In this document: piece by piece, positions 1-9,364 of the stretch | Layout of the letters: every line of letters begins with the position of its first letter | Numbering within the stretch: position 1 is the first letter of the stretch | Assembly: GCF_039655875.1 (NCBI RefSeq) | Contig: NZ_JBBYXK010000001.1 | Span: forward strand, 682,001 to 746,000 | Direction: 5' to 3' | Source of the DNA: Emcibacter sp. SYSU 3D8 | Lineage (GTDB): Bacteria > Pseudomonadota > Alphaproteobacteria > SMXS01 | DNA: 64,000 nt | Translations under genes and position numbers: made by a program | Notes under the pieces: model-generated | What the model was told of the DNA's origin: nothing | Databases searched by the model: none | What the model saw: only the letters and a program-made list of their open reading frames with translations

Positions 1-86
1 TGCGGCTGACGGTGCGGTCCGGAAATGGCCCGCTGGGACACGCCGCGCCGCTGGAAAGCGTTGTTGCCTCGGCCGCACTGAACTGA
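1..86 (+). CDS. C-terminal end of a truncated ORF
   Basis: Reading frame 3 is open from the window edge to a TGA at 84-86 and gives about 27 residues ending SVVASAALN. The gene body lies outside the window, so no function can be given. It would converge on the TPR/oxygenase gene that follows. The frame could be open by chance in such GC-rich DNA. Confidence 0.3.
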   Translation, partial: RLTVRSGNGPLGHAAPLESVVASAALN

Positions 87-123
87 CGCCCAACGCAGGC
101 GGCACCTGGCCGCCACGTAGCCG

Positions 124-1299
124 CTAGGCCACCGGCTCCACGTCGAACGCCACGCAGATCCGGCGCTCGTCGCTGCGAAACGGCACGGTCCCATGATAGA
201 AATAGGACGGAAACAGGAACATCTGGCCATAGGCCGGCTGGTACTGCCGGATATCGTAGCCACCCGAGACATTCAGATGGGCCGTTGGCCTGCCGAATTC
301 CAGCCAGCCCTCGGGACGCCGCGCCGGCTCGGCGACCACCGCCGGCAGATGCAGGTAGAACACGCCGCTGAGCCAGCCGTTGGGATGGATGTGCGGCCGC
401 TCGTGTCCCTTGTCGTGCATGACCACGCCCCAGGCGGTAAGCCGCCAGCGCTCGGGCGCCCAGCGCACCGCGGGATGGGTCGGGTCGCCTGGAAGCTGCG
501 ACTTGTACCAGCGCACGGCCTCGTCGATGCGCGCCACCATGCCCTCCATGGGGCCCAGCGGCGGCTTGATCAGCTCGCCCGTATGCCGGCCGTTCTCGGT
601 CGACATGACGTTCCCCTGCAGCGTCGGGTGGGTCTTGATGTAGCGGCCGAGCGCCTTGTTGAACGAGGCCATGTCGGCGAAGCCGTCCGGCGGCTCGAAG
701 GCAAAGGTCTTCACATAAGTGTCGAAATCGAGCAGCCGCCCGGCCTCGTCGTTCCGTCCGGCTTCGGCCAGCGCATGGGCCTGATAGGCGAGCGCGTGAT
801 AGTCCCTGCCCCGCGCCGCCATGCAGGCATCGAACACGGCGACCGCATCGCCCGCCTTGCCCTGGGCCAGATAGAGATTGCCCAGATCGTAATAGGGGTC
901 GCCATAGCGCGGGTCGCGGGCGATGGCCTCGCGGAACGCGGTCACCGCCTCGTCAGGCCGCCCCAGTTTCACGCAGACGGCTCCCAGATTCATGAAAAAT
1001 CCGGGTTCGGCCGCACCCAGTGCGATGGCGCGCTGCACCATGTCGAGGGCTGCCTCGTAACGTCCCGCCTGAAACTCGATCATGCCCAGGCCGCTGAGCG
1101 CGCCAACGTGGCCGGCATCCAGCGCCAGCAGCTGGCGATAGAGGGACTCGGCCTCACGGAACCGGCTGGTCCGGTGATATTGCACCGCCGCCTGGAACGC
1201 CGAGGCGGCATTCGCCGCGGTGACGACCGGCTGCTGAGCATTGCCCGGCTGCTTGCGAAGCGACTTTTCCTGCATCCTGCGCTGTTGGCGGTTCGACAT
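124..1299 (-). CDS. TPR protein with C-terminal 2OG-Fe(II) oxygenase-like domain
   Basis: A 391-residue protein. Residues about 33-190 form tandem tetratricopeptide repeats (for example LYRQLLALDAGHVGALSGLG and the repeat around 100-150). Residues about 270-390 resemble the putative 2-oxoglutarate/Fe(II) oxygenase family that often follows TPRs (PF13759 type). Candidate metal ligands are H303 and H305 in RPHIHPNGW and H369 in SYFYHG, with arginines at 379-380 as candidate 2OG ligands. Such proteins are thought to hydroxylate proteins or small molecules, but the substrate is unknown. It starts at ATG 1299 and is divergent from the acyl-CoA synthetase, with 61 bp between them. The domain calls rest on motif recognition only. 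Confidence 0.8.
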   Translation of the reverse strand: MSNRQQRRMQEKSLRKQPGNAQQPVVTAANAASAFQAAVQYHRTSRFREAESLYRQLLALDAGHVGALSGLGMIEFQAGRYEAALDMVQRAIALGAAEPGFFMNLGAVCVKLGRPDEAVTAFREAIARDPRYGDPYYDLGNLYLAQGKAGDAVAVFDACMAARGRDYHALAYQAHALAEAGRNDEAGRLLDFDTYVKTFAFEPPDGFADMASFNKALGRYIKTHPTLQGNVMSTENGRHTGELIKPPLGPMEGMVARIDEAVRWYKSQLPGDPTHPAVRWAPERWRLTAWGVVMHDKGHERPHIHPNGWLSGVFYLHLPAVVAEPARRPEGWLEFGRPTAHLNVSGGYDIRQYQPAYGQMFLFPSYFYHGTVPFRSDERRICVAFDVEPVA

Positions 1300-1360
1300 G
1301 CTTGTCCGGCGGTCCCCGTTGTGGTTGCCTCGCCATCATAGCCGGTTTCGGGGAGCGACC

Positions 1361-2923
1361 ATGCGGCAAATTCTCGACGCGCCCAGCGCCTTCCTGCCCC
1401 ATGTGTGGGCCAACCACGCGCGGCATTTCCCGATGCGCGAGGCGATCGTCTGCGGGCCGGTGCGCTGGACCTGGCGCCAGTTCAACGAGACCATGAACCG
1501 GGTCGCCAACGGCCTTCTGGATCTTGGCGCGGGACAGGGCGACAAGGTCGCCGTGGTGATGTCCAATTCCGCCGAGATGGCTGCCGTGCTCTACGGCATC
1601 ATCAAGTCCGGCGCCTGCGTGGTGCCCGTATCGGCCATGCTGTCATCAGAACAGATCCTTGGCATGATCGAGGATTCCGGCGCGCAGGCGCTGTTCGCCG
1701 ACGCACATACAAGGCCGCTGATCGAGCCGGTGATGGACCGCCTCCAGCGCATCCGCCGCAACGGCTTCTTCGCCCATGGCTTCGAGGCCGATGGCTGGCG
1801 CGGCCTTGCCGGCTGGCTGGCCCTACAGGACACCGCCGAGCCGGACGCGGTCTACAGCGCCGACGACGAGGTGAACATCATCTATTCCTCGGGCACCACC
1901 GGCCTGCCCAAGGGCATCGTCATGAGCCACGCGGCAAGGCTGCATTTCGCCTGGTCGAACGCCATCGAGATGCGCTTCTCGCGCCGCAGTCGCGCCCTCG
2001 TGACCACTGCACTCTATTCCAACGGCACCTGGCTGATGGCACTGCCCGTCCTGTTCGCCGGCGGCACGCTGCACATCCTGCCGTCGTTCTCGCCGCAGGC
2101 CTTCCTCGAAACGGTCGGGCGCGAGCGGATCACCCACACCTTCATGGTGCCGACCCAATATATCGTGACGCTTGAACACCCGGCGCTCGACGGCGCCGAC
2201 CTGTCTAGCCTTGACGTGATGCTGTCGGCCGGCTCGCCGCTGCGGGTCGACACCAAGAAGCAGGTTATCGCCCGCATGGGTCGCGGCATTCACGAGCTGT
2301 ACGGCTATTCCGAAGGCGCGGCGACCATGATCAAGCCCGAGGATGCCGAGACGAAGTGGGGTTCGGTCGGCACGCCGGTGATCGGTTTCGACATCGCCAT
2401 CATCGACGGCGACGGCAACGAGCTGCCCTTCGGCGAGACCGGCGAGATCGTCGCGCGCGGCGGCGGCGTGATGGCCGGCTATCACAAGCGCCCGGACGCC
2501 ACGGCGGACCTCGTCTGGACGGACGGCATGGACCGGGTATGGATCAGGTCCGGCGACATCGGACGGTTCGACGAAGACGGGTTCCTCTACATCCTCGACC
2601 GCAAGAAGGACATGATCATCTCCGGCGGGTTCAACGTCTTTCCCGCTGACATCGAGCAGGTGGTCGGCGGCCATCCGGATGTGTCGGACGTGACCGTGAT
2701 CGGCATTCCACACGACAAGTGGGGCGAGACGCCGCTGGCGCTGGTAATCGGCAAGTCCGGCGCCGCGCTGGACTGCGGGGCGATCCGCGAATGGGCCAAC
2801 CAGCGCCTCGCCAAACCGCAGCGTCTGGCCGCTGTCGAAGCGCGCGGCGAGTTCCCGCGCAACGCGCTCGGCAAGATTATCAAACGTGCCCTGCGTGCGC
2901 CGTATTGGCCGGACGCCACGTGA
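1361..2923 (+). CDS. AMP-dependent acyl-CoA synthetase/ligase
   Basis: A 520-residue ANL-superfamily enzyme that activates a carboxylic acid with ATP and joins it to CoA through an acyl-adenylate. The P-loop-like A3 motif IIYSSGTTGLPKG lies near residue 173 and the A5 motif YGYSEGA near 315. The hinge DRKKDMIISGGFNVFPADIE is near 413 and the catalytic Lys is in GKIIKRALR near 504. ATG 1361 was chosen because GGGGAG precedes it and the acetyl-CoA-synthetase-like N-terminus begins there; the frame is open further upstream. The substrate cannot be read from sequence; a medium-chain or aromatic acid is plausible. Confidence 0.9.
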   Translation: MRQILDAPSAFLPHVWANHARHFPMREAIVCGPVRWTWRQFNETMNRVANGLLDLGAGQGDKVAVVMSNSAEMAAVLYGIIKSGACVVPVSAMLSSEQILGMIEDSGAQALFADAHTRPLIEPVMDRLQRIRRNGFFAHGFEADGWRGLAGWLALQDTAEPDAVYSADDEVNIIYSSGTTGLPKGIVMSHAARLHFAWSNAIEMRFSRRSRALVTTALYSNGTWLMALPVLFAGGTLHILPSFSPQAFLETVGRERITHTFMVPTQYIVTLEHPALDGADLSSLDVMLSAGSPLRVDTKKQVIARMGRGIHELYGYSEGAATMIKPEDAETKWGSVGTPVIGFDIAIIDGDGNELPFGETGEIVARGGGVMAGYHKRPDATADLVWTDGMDRVWIRSGDIGRFDEDGFLYILDRKKDMIISGGFNVFPADIEQVVGGHPDVSDVTVIGIPHDKWGETPLALVIGKSGAALDCGAIREWANQRLAKPQRLAAVEARGEFPRNALGKIIKRALRAPYWPDAT

Positions 2924-3003
2924 TCGCTCTATGCTGGGCGTGTAACGGGACCGTCATCGCCACCTTCTAGGTTGACGTTGCCATCCTCTATCCGGAAGCG
3001 CGC

Positions 3004-4713
3004 ATGCACACCCGACATCGCGGCCATATCTATCAGACCAGTCTGCGCGGCACCGAACTGCTCAGCCAGCCGCTCCTTAACAAGGGCACCGCCTTCACCC
3101 TGCAGGAGCGTGAAAAGCTGGGGCTGGTGGGACTTTTGCCGCCCCATGTGACGACACCGGAGGAGCAGCTCGCCCGCACCTACGAGGCGTTCCACGCTAC
3201 CGGGTCGGATATCGGCCGGCACATCTATCTGCGCGCCCTGCAGGACCGCAACGAGACTCTGTTCTACCGCCTGCTGATGGCGCATCTGGGCGAGATGATG
3301 CCGGTCATCTACACGCCGGTCGTTGCCGAGGCCTGCCAGCGCTTCAGCGACATCTACCGCCGGCCGCGCGGCCTGTTCATCGCCTATCCGGAGCGCGACC
3401 GCATCGAGGAGATTCTGGCCAACTGGGGCGCCGAACAGGTCGACGTCATCGTCGCAACCGATGGCGAGCGGGTGCTGGGCGTGGGCGACCAGGGCGCCGG
3501 CGGCATGGGCATTCCCATCGGCAAGCTGTCGCTCTACACCGCTTGCGGCGGCATCGACCCTGACGCGACGCTGCCCATCTTCCTCGACGCCGGCACCGAC
3601 AACCAGGAGCTGCTGAGGGACCCGCTCTATCTGGGCTGGGAGCACGAGCGCATCCGCGGCGACGACTATCTGCGGTTCGTCGATGCCTTCGTCGCCGCCG
3701 TGCGCCGGCGCTGGCCCAACGTGCTGCTGCAATTCGAGGACTTCGCGCAGGTGAATGCCGTACCGCTGCTCACTCGGTACCGCGACCAGCTGTGCATGTT
3801 CAACGACGACATCCAGGGCACCGCCGCCGTGGCGCTGGGCACCCTGATGGCCGCCGGCAATGTGGTGGGCCTGAATCTCCGCGAGCAGATTGTCGCCGTT
3901 GTCGGCGCCGGTTCCGCCGGCTGCGGTATCGCCGAGCAGATCGTCGCCGGCATGCGCGCCGATGGCCTGTCCGATGCCGACGCCCGCGCCCGCGTCTTCA
4001 TGGTGGACCGGCCCGGCCTGCTGCACACCGGCATCGCCGGCCTGCTGGATTTCCAGCAACCTCTCGCCCAGCCCGTGGCGCGCCTGTCGGACTGGCCGCT
4101 GGACCCGCACGCGCGCGTCTCGCTCCTCGATGTGATGCGCCATGCCCGCCCGACCGCGCTGATCGGCGTATCGGGGCAGCCGGGCCTGTTCACCGAGGAA
4201 GTGGTCCGCGAGATGGCGTCGCACACGCCCCGCCCGCTGATCATGCCGCTGTCGAACCCCACCTCCCGCGCCGAGGCACGGCCCGAGGAGCTGGTGCATT
4301 GGACCCTGGGCCGCGCCCTGGTCGCCACCGGCAGCCCCTTCCCCGACGTGGCTTTCGAAGGCCGCTCCCTGCGCGTCGCCCAATGCAACAACGCCTACAT
4401 CTTCCCGGGCCTTGGACTCGGCGTGATCTCGGCGCAGGCCCGGCGGGTCACCGATGGCATGCTGATGGCCGCCTCGCGCACCCTCGCCGCCCAGTGCCCG
4501 GCGCTGTCCAACGAAAGCGCCGACCTGCTGCCGCCGCTTGACGACCTGCCGCGCACCAGCATCGAGATCGCCGTCGCCGTGGGCCTGCAGGCGCAAGCGG
4601 ACGGCGTTGCCGCGCCCATCAGCGAGGACGAGTTGCGCTACCAGATCGAGCGCTATCGCTGGCATGCGGATTATCCGGTGATCGAACCGGTGGACGAGCA
4701 GTCGTTGACCTGA
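3004..4713 (+). CDS. maeA: NAD-dependent malic enzyme
   Basis: Oxidatively decarboxylates malate to pyruvate. The 569 residues match the roughly 565-residue SfcA/MaeA type rather than the MaeB type with a phosphotransacetylase tail. The divalent-metal and malate-site signature [11 protein letters not shown] is near residue 242, followed by [16 protein letters not shown]. The Rossmann motif [12 protein letters not shown] is near 301. The N-terminal RGTELL and [10 protein letters not shown] segments are typical of the family. It begins at ATG 3004, 80 bp after the ligase gene, and is probably expressed independently. Confidence 0.93.
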   Translation: MHTRHRGHIYQTSLRGTELLSQPLLNKGTAFTLQEREKLGLVGLLPPHVTTPEEQLARTYEAFHATGSDIGRHIYLRALQDRNETLFYRLLMAHLGEMMPVIYTPVVAEACQRFSDIYRRPRGLFIAYPERDRIEEILANWGAEQVDVIVATDGERVLGVGDQGAGGMGIPIGKLSLYTACGGIDPDATLPIFLDAGTDNQELLRDPLYLGWEHERIRGDDYLRFVDAFVAAVRRRWPNVLLQFEDFAQVNAVPLLTRYRDQLCMFNDDIQGTAAVALGTLMAAGNVVGLNLREQIVAVVGAGSAGCGIAEQIVAGMRADGLSDADARARVFMVDRPGLLHTGIAGLLDFQQPLAQPVARLSDWPLDPHARVSLLDVMRHARPTALIGVSGQPGLFTEEVVREMASHTPRPLIMPLSNPTSRAEARPEELVHWTLGRALVATGSPFPDVAFEGRSLRVAQCNNAYIFPGLGLGVISAQARRVTDGMLMAASRTLAAQCPALSNESADLLPPLDDLPRTSIEIAVAVGLQAQADGVAAPISEDELRYQIERYRWHADYPVIEPVDEQSLT

Positions 4714-4762
4714 GCCGGAGCAGAGGTCCACACTCCCTGAACTCTTGGGGAGGAGCATGACC

Positions 4763-5218
4763 ATGAACCGCGGAATTCTCGACACGATCGCCCGCACCCG
4801 TTACGGCAGCATCGAGAACGTCAATTCCAACCTCGTCGACTGGCGCGAGGTGGAAGGACAGAAGGGAAACTATATCAAGGTGTTGGCGCTCGACACCTCG
4901 CGCAACCGGGTGGACTTCCTGTTCAAGCAGGACCCGCATGCCGAATTCGCCAAGCACAACCACCGCTGCCTCGCCATCGCCTATACGCTGGGCGGGCTCT
5001 GGGGCTACCGCGAAGGCGAGGAACTGCACTTTCCGGGCACGTTCTCCTACGAACCGCCCGGCAGTATCCACACGCCCTATTCCACCGCCGACGGCATGTT
5101 CCTGTACGGCAGCTTCCAGGGCGACAGCGACGTGATGCTGGAAATCCTCGACGAGGACGACAAGATCGTCGACTACCTCAAGCTGAACTTCTTCGCCCAG
5201 TATTACGACGGCAAGTAG
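4763..5218 (+). CDS. Cupin-domain protein, 2,4'-dihydroxyacetophenone dioxygenase-like
   Basis: A protein of about 151 residues with a single cupin fold. The first cupin motif is in HAEFAKHNHRCLAIAYTLGG and the second in GTFSYEPPGSIHTP. The layout resembles ChrR-like/2,4'-dihydroxyacetophenone dioxygenase and acetylacetone-cleaving enzymes, which are non-heme metal C-C cleaving dioxygenases. The substrate here is unknown. GGGGAGGAG at 4747-4755 lies 7 nt before ATG 4763, so that start is preferred to ATG 4757 or TTG 4745. The stop abuts the stop of the convergent LLM gene at 5219. Confidence 0.75.
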   Translation: MNRGILDTIARTRYGSIENVNSNLVDWREVEGQKGNYIKVLALDTSRNRVDFLFKQDPHAEFAKHNHRCLAIAYTLGGLWGYREGEELHFPGTFSYEPPGSIHTPYSTADGMFLYGSFQGDSDVMLEILDEDDKIVDYLKLNFFAQYYDGK

Positions 5219-6064
5219 CTACAGCGCGGCGACCGCCTCGCCCACTGCATCGACGATCTGCTCGGGATCGCCAAACGCCGGCACCAGCATGCGGTGGATG
5301 CCGGCATCGCGGTAGCGGCGAACATTGTCTAGGCCGGTCGGCATATGCCACATGGCGGTGATTTCGATCTCGGCGGGGTCGCGGCCCACGGCGCGGCAGG
5401 CGCTGGCGATCTCGTCGCGGCCACGCGTCACCTCCTCGAGCGTCGGGCGCGGCGTGTACCAGCCGTTGCCATATTTGGCGATGCGTTCGAACGCCTTGCC
5501 CTTGTCGCCGCCGATCACCACGGGGAGCGGCGACTGCACCGGCAGCGGATAGGACTTGAAGTTGTGCCAGTTGATGAACTCGCTCTGGTGCTCGACCACA
5601 TCGCCCGACCACACCTTGCGCATGGCCTGCAAATAGTCGTCGAACCGGGCGCCGCGCCGCTCGAACGGCACGCCCATGGCGTCGTATTCTTCCTTCAGCC
5701 AGCCGATGCCCAGGCCCAGCATGAGGCGGCCGTTCGACATGAAGTCAAGTCCGGCAGCCTGCTTGGCCATCAGCAGCGGATTGGCCTGCGGCAGGATGTT
5801 CACGCCGGTCCCCAGCCTGATCGTGCTGGTCACGCCCGCGATGGCGGCCAGGGTGATCAGTGGATCGACCAGGACGGTCTCCGGCGGCACGCCCATCTTG
5901 CCGGTGTCGTTGTAGGGATAGGGCGAGCTGTATTCGAGCGGGATGATCACATGCTCGCCGGTCCATACGGACTCGATCCCTGCGGCCTCGGCCCGGCGTG
6001 ACAGGTCAATGATCGACTGCCCCGACCGCGCACCCGTATTGATGAAGACGATACCCAGTTTCAT
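5219..6064 (-). CDS. LLM-class F420/FMN-dependent oxidoreductase
   Basis: A 281-residue luciferase-like TIM-barrel flavoenzyme. Markers are IESVWTGEHVIIP near the N-terminus, the SNGRLMLGLGIGWLKEE segment and VIGGDKGKAFERIAKYGNGW. The length and TGEH motif fit the TIGR03619 subfamily, many members of which are annotated as F420-dependent. F420 use cannot be decided from sequence, so FMN is equally possible. ATG 6064 follows GGGAGG. It is convergent with the cupin gene. Confidence 0.85.
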   Translation of the reverse strand: MKLGIVFINTGARSGQSIIDLSRRAEAAGIESVWTGEHVIIPLEYSSPYPYNDTGKMGVPPETVLVDPLITLAAIAGVTSTIRLGTGVNILPQANPLLMAKQAAGLDFMSNGRLMLGLGIGWLKEEYDAMGVPFERRGARFDDYLQAMRKVWSGDVVEHQSEFINWHNFKSYPLPVQSPLPVVIGGDKGKAFERIAKYGNGWYTPRPTLEEVTRGRDEIASACRAVGRDPAEIEITAMWHMPTGLDNVRRYRDAGIHRMLVPAFGDPEQIVDAVGEAVAAL

Positions 6065-6341
6065 GTCATGCCTCCCGAATCATGTACCGGACGGTAACAG
6101 GGTGAAGCCCGAAGGCAAGATCAGACCCACGTGATCCGGTCGTCCTCGATGGCCGTGCGCTGCAGATTGGGGATGGGCCGTCACGTGCGCGGCCTGCCGT
6201 CGGCCGGGCTTGCTTCATGTCGCGGCGAACACGCTGCCGCCCAACATTTCCGGCCGGTCGACGGTTGCGTCTTGGTCTGCATGGGACATGCCACTAACCT
6301 GCTTCGAACCGGAGCCGAAATATCGTCAGGAGAAATTTGCG

Positions 6342-7232
6342 TTGCACGTCAATTTGTTCATCCTCGGCGCCATGAAAGGCGGCACCCACGCCGCTCATAC
6401 GGTGCTCGACACGCATCCCGCCATCGCCATGTCGCGGTTCAAGGAACCCGTTCATTTCATCGACGCAGAGACATTGTCCAGAGTCACACGCCTGCCGAAG
6501 GAGTATCAGGACGAGGCAGCCTATATGTCGCTGTTCGATGTCACGAAGGACACTCGGTATCTTGGCGAGTCGAGCACGTCTTACACTCTTGTGCCTGAAG
6601 TCGAAGGCGTGGCCGATCGCATCCACAGCTACAATCCGGACGCCCGGCTGATCTATATGGTCAGGGATCCGCTGCGGCGCATCATCAGCCATTTTTTCCA
6701 TGAGCGCCGGATGGGGCAGCACCAGCGGGACTTCAAGGAAGCCCTCGCCGAGGACCCGCGCTACGTGGAAACCAGCGACTATGCCCGGCAGATCGCCCCC
6801 TATCTGGCATGCTTTCCCTCGGAGAATGTCCGGATCGTCGTGTCCGAGCGTTTCAGGGACAACACGGTCGACGAAGCGGCGGGGGTGTTTCAGTGGCTCG
6901 GCCTCGACCCGGCCGCGGCGAGGATCACCGCCACGACGCACTACAAGATGCCTGATCTGGTCGGCATGCCGCGAAACCCGCTGGTCCGCCGGCTGCGCAA
7001 CACGGCGCTGTGGAAGGAGGGCAAGAATTACGTTCCCAGGCCAGTAGAGAACCTGCTGCGCCGCGTGCTGTATACCGGCAACGTGAAGCCGGCCGACGTC
7101 GGCGTGGAGGACATCATCGAGGACGTCCGCAACCGCGTGGCGCAGAATGCCAAGGTCTTCTATGATCTCCTCGGCGGTCCGGTCCCGGAGTGGCGCGCAA
7201 CCAACGAGGCGATTGCGCGACATGCGAGGTGA
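6342..7232 (+). CDS. Sulfotransferase (PAPS-dependent)
   Basis: About 296 residues. FILGAMKGGTHAAHTVL near the N-terminus is the 5'-phosphosulfate-binding loop (the usual form is GxxKSGTT; here KGGT). YMVRDPLRRIISHFFHER is the 3'-phosphate-binding motif. Such enzymes move sulfate from PAPS to hydroxyl or amine groups of sugars or small molecules. TTG 6342 is chosen because AGGAG at 6328-6332 is 9 nt upstream and the protein then begins directly with the PAPS-binding strand. The same frame is open back to an ATG at 6210, but the extension shows no domain. Confidence 0.82.
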   Translation: MHVNLFILGAMKGGTHAAHTVLDTHPAIAMSRFKEPVHFIDAETLSRVTRLPKEYQDEAAYMSLFDVTKDTRYLGESSTSYTLVPEVEGVADRIHSYNPDARLIYMVRDPLRRIISHFFHERRMGQHQRDFKEALAEDPRYVETSDYARQIAPYLACFPSENVRIVVSERFRDNTVDEAAGVFQWLGLDPAAARITATTHYKMPDLVGMPRNPLVRRLRNTALWKEGKNYVPRPVENLLRRVLYTGNVKPADVGVEDIIEDVRNRVAQNAKVFYDLLGGPVPEWRATNEAIARHAR

Positions 7233-7293
7233 CAGGCCGCTTTATGCAAGTTAAGTAAAGAACGCTATCCATTATTCATCGGGGAGAGACTTT

Positions 7294-8265
7294 GTGCAGC
7301 TGAGCCGCGACCAACTCTTGAATGCTTACCGCCGCATGCGGACCATCCGCGAGTTCGAGGAGCGCCTGCATGTGGAGTTCCTCTCGGGCTCGGTGCCGGG
7401 GTTCCTGCACCTGTACTCCGGGCAGGAGGCCATTGCCGTCGGCATCTGCGAACAGCTCGACGATGACCGCGACTATATCGGCTCCACCCATCGCGGCCAT
7501 GGCCACTGCATCGCCAAGGGCGTCGATGTGAAGGCCATGATGAAGGAAATCTACTGCAAGAAGAACGGTGTCTGTGGCGGCAAGGGCGGTTCCATGCACA
7601 TCGCCGACCTGGACAAGGGCATGCTGGGCGCGAACGCCATCGTCGGCGGCGCGCCGCCCCTGGCGCTGGGCGCCGCGCTGAGCGCCAAACTGCTGAAGAC
7701 CGGCGGCGTCGCCGTCCCCTTCATCGGCGACGGCGCGGCCAATCAGGGCACGGTGGCGGAATCCATGAACATGGCGGCCGTGCTCAAGCTGCCCATGGTG
7801 TTCATGTTCGAGAACAACGGCTATGCCGAGTTCACCGCCGCGTCCTATGCCACGGCGGGCAGCATCGAGGCGCGCGCCAAGGCCTACAACATTCCGGCCG
7901 TGACCGTGGACGGCGCCGACTTCTTCGCCGTGCATGAAGCGGCCCGCGAGGCCATCGAACGCGCCCGCAATGGCGGCGGACCGAGCGCCATCGAGGCCAA
8001 GGCCTACCGCTTCTGGGGCCATTTCGCCGGCGATCCGCAACGTTACCGCGCGCCGGGCGAGACCAAGGAGTTGCGCGAAAACCACGACTGCCTGAAGCAT
8101 TTCAGCGAGCGGGTAACCCAGGCTGCCCTGCTCGATCAGGCCGAGATGAACGCCATCGACGTGGAAGTGATGCAGCTGATCGAGGACGCGGTAGCCGAAG
8201 CCAAGGCCGATCCGCAGCCCGATCCGGAGTCGCTCTACAAAGACGTTTACGTCTCGTACAACTGA
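7294..8265 (+). CDS. acoA: Thiamine-diphosphate dehydrogenase E1 component, alpha subunit (pyruvate/acetoin type)
   Basis: A 323-residue E1-alpha. The ThDP-binding motif runs from GDGAANQGTVAESMNMAAVL to FMFENNGYAE. The core H-x-H region is in STHRGHGHCIAKG, and KNGVCGGKGGSMHIAD is typical of acetoin or pyruvate dehydrogenase alpha subunits. It works as an alpha2beta2 enzyme with the next gene and decarboxylates a 2-oxo acid or cleaves acetoin onto ThDP. GTG 7294 follows GGGGAGAG. The beta subunit begins 16 bp downstream. Pyruvate and acetoin specificity are hard to separate, so the symbol is tentative. Confidence 0.85.
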   Translation: MQLSRDQLLNAYRRMRTIREFEERLHVEFLSGSVPGFLHLYSGQEAIAVGICEQLDDDRDYIGSTHRGHGHCIAKGVDVKAMMKEIYCKKNGVCGGKGGSMHIADLDKGMLGANAIVGGAPPLALGAALSAKLLKTGGVAVPFIGDGAANQGTVAESMNMAAVLKLPMVFMFENNGYAEFTAASYATAGSIEARAKAYNIPAVTVDGADFFAVHEAAREAIERARNGGGPSAIEAKAYRFWGHFAGDPQRYRAPGETKELRENHDCLKHFSERVTQAALLDQAEMNAIDVEVMQLIEDAVAEAKADPQPDPESLYKDVYVSYN

Positions 8266-8281
8266 TCGCGGGAGACACGAT

Positions 8282-9292
8282 ATGCCAATCAAGACCTATC
8301 GCGAGGCGATCAACGAGGCGCTGCGCCAGGAAATGGAAGCCAATGACCGCGTCATCATCATCGGTGAGGACGTGGCCGGCGGCGCCGGCGGCTCGGCCGG
8401 CGGCGCGGAAGCCGCGGGCGGCGTCATGGGCATCACCGCGGGCCTGGCCACCAAATTCGGCCGCGACCGGGTGATCGACACGCCGATCACGGAATCCGCC
8501 ATCATCGGCATGGCGGCGGGCGCGGCGCTCACCGGCATGCGGCCGGTGGCAGAGCTGATGTTCGCCGACTTCATCGGCGTCTGCCTGGACCAGATCTACA
8601 ACCAGGCCGCCAAGTTCCGCTACATGTTCGGCGGCAAGGCGCGCACGCCGCTGGTCGTACGGACCATGATCGGCGCGGGCATGGGCGCCGGGCCGCAGCA
8701 CAGCCAGGCGATCTATCCCATGCTGACCATGATCCCCGGCCTGAAGGTGATCGTGCCGTCCAATGCCTACGACGCCAAGGGCCTGCTGATCCAGGCGATC
8801 CGTGACGATGATCCGGTGATCTTCTGCGAGCACAAGAGCCTGCTGGGCGACAGCTGCGAAGTGCCGGACGAGCCCTATGCCATACCGTTCGGCCAGGCCG
8901 CCATTACCCGCAAGGGCAGCGACCTGACGCTGGTCGGCATCTCGCGCATGGTGAAGTTCTGCAACGAGGTGGCCGACCGGCTGAAGCAGGATGGCATCAG
9001 CATCGAGGTGATCGACATCCGCACCACATCGCCGCTCGACTCCAACACGATTCTCGAAAGCGTCCGGAAGACCGGCCGGCTGGTCGTCGTCGACGAGGCC
9101 AACCCGATGTGCTCGGTGGCCTCGGAGATTTCCAGCATCGTCGCCTCGGAAGCGTTCGATCATCTCGACGCGCCGATCAAGAAGGTGACCGCGCCGCATA
9201 CGCCGGTGCCCGCATCGCCGACGCTGGAGGCCCTCTACCTGCCCACCCCGGACAAGATCGAGGTCGTCATCCGCGACCTGCTCGAGAGGTGA
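8282..9292 (+). CDS. acoB: Thiamine-diphosphate dehydrogenase E1 component, beta subunit
   Basis: A 336-residue transketolase-like beta subunit. Markers are YREAINEALRQEME, IGEDVAGG, DTPITESAIIGMAAGAALTG and the C-terminal transketolase domain with VIDIRTTSPLD. It forms the E1 heterotetramer with the preceding alpha subunit, 16 bp upstream, so the two are surely cotranscribed. A strong terminator follows directly. No E2 acyltransferase or E3 dihydrolipoamide dehydrogenase gene is found next to it or elsewhere in the window. Confidence 0.88.
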   Translation: MPIKTYREAINEALRQEMEANDRVIIIGEDVAGGAGGSAGGAEAAGGVMGITAGLATKFGRDRVIDTPITESAIIGMAAGAALTGMRPVAELMFADFIGVCLDQIYNQAAKFRYMFGGKARTPLVVRTMIGAGMGAGPQHSQAIYPMLTMIPGLKVIVPSNAYDAKGLLIQAIRDDDPVIFCEHKSLLGDSCEVPDEPYAIPFGQAAITRKGSDLTLVGISRMVKFCNEVADRLKQDGISIEVIDIRTTSPLDSNTILESVRKTGRLVVVDEANPMCSVASEISSIVASEAFDHLDAPIKKVTAPHTPVPASPTLEALYLPTPDKIEVVIRDLLER

Positions 9293-9316
9293 GCGTCCAA
9301 CATCGTTGATATGATG

Positions 9317-9346
9317 GAGGGGGGATGCCAGCATCCCCCCTCTTTT
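9317..9346 (+). terminator. Rho-independent terminator after acoB
   Basis: A perfect 12-bp stem (GAGGGGGGATGC at 9317-9328 pairing with 9331-9342) followed by TTTT. It ends the E1 operon 24 bp after the acoB stop. The quinoprotein gene that follows must have its own promoter or rely on readthrough. Confidence 0.85.
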
Positions 9347-9364
9347 CATGCAGGAGGACTGAGG

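Noticed and set aside
2929-4797. A 622-codon minus-strand frame opposite the malic enzyme
   Set aside because: Antisense to a clear maeA; the translation is repetitive and contains no family motif.
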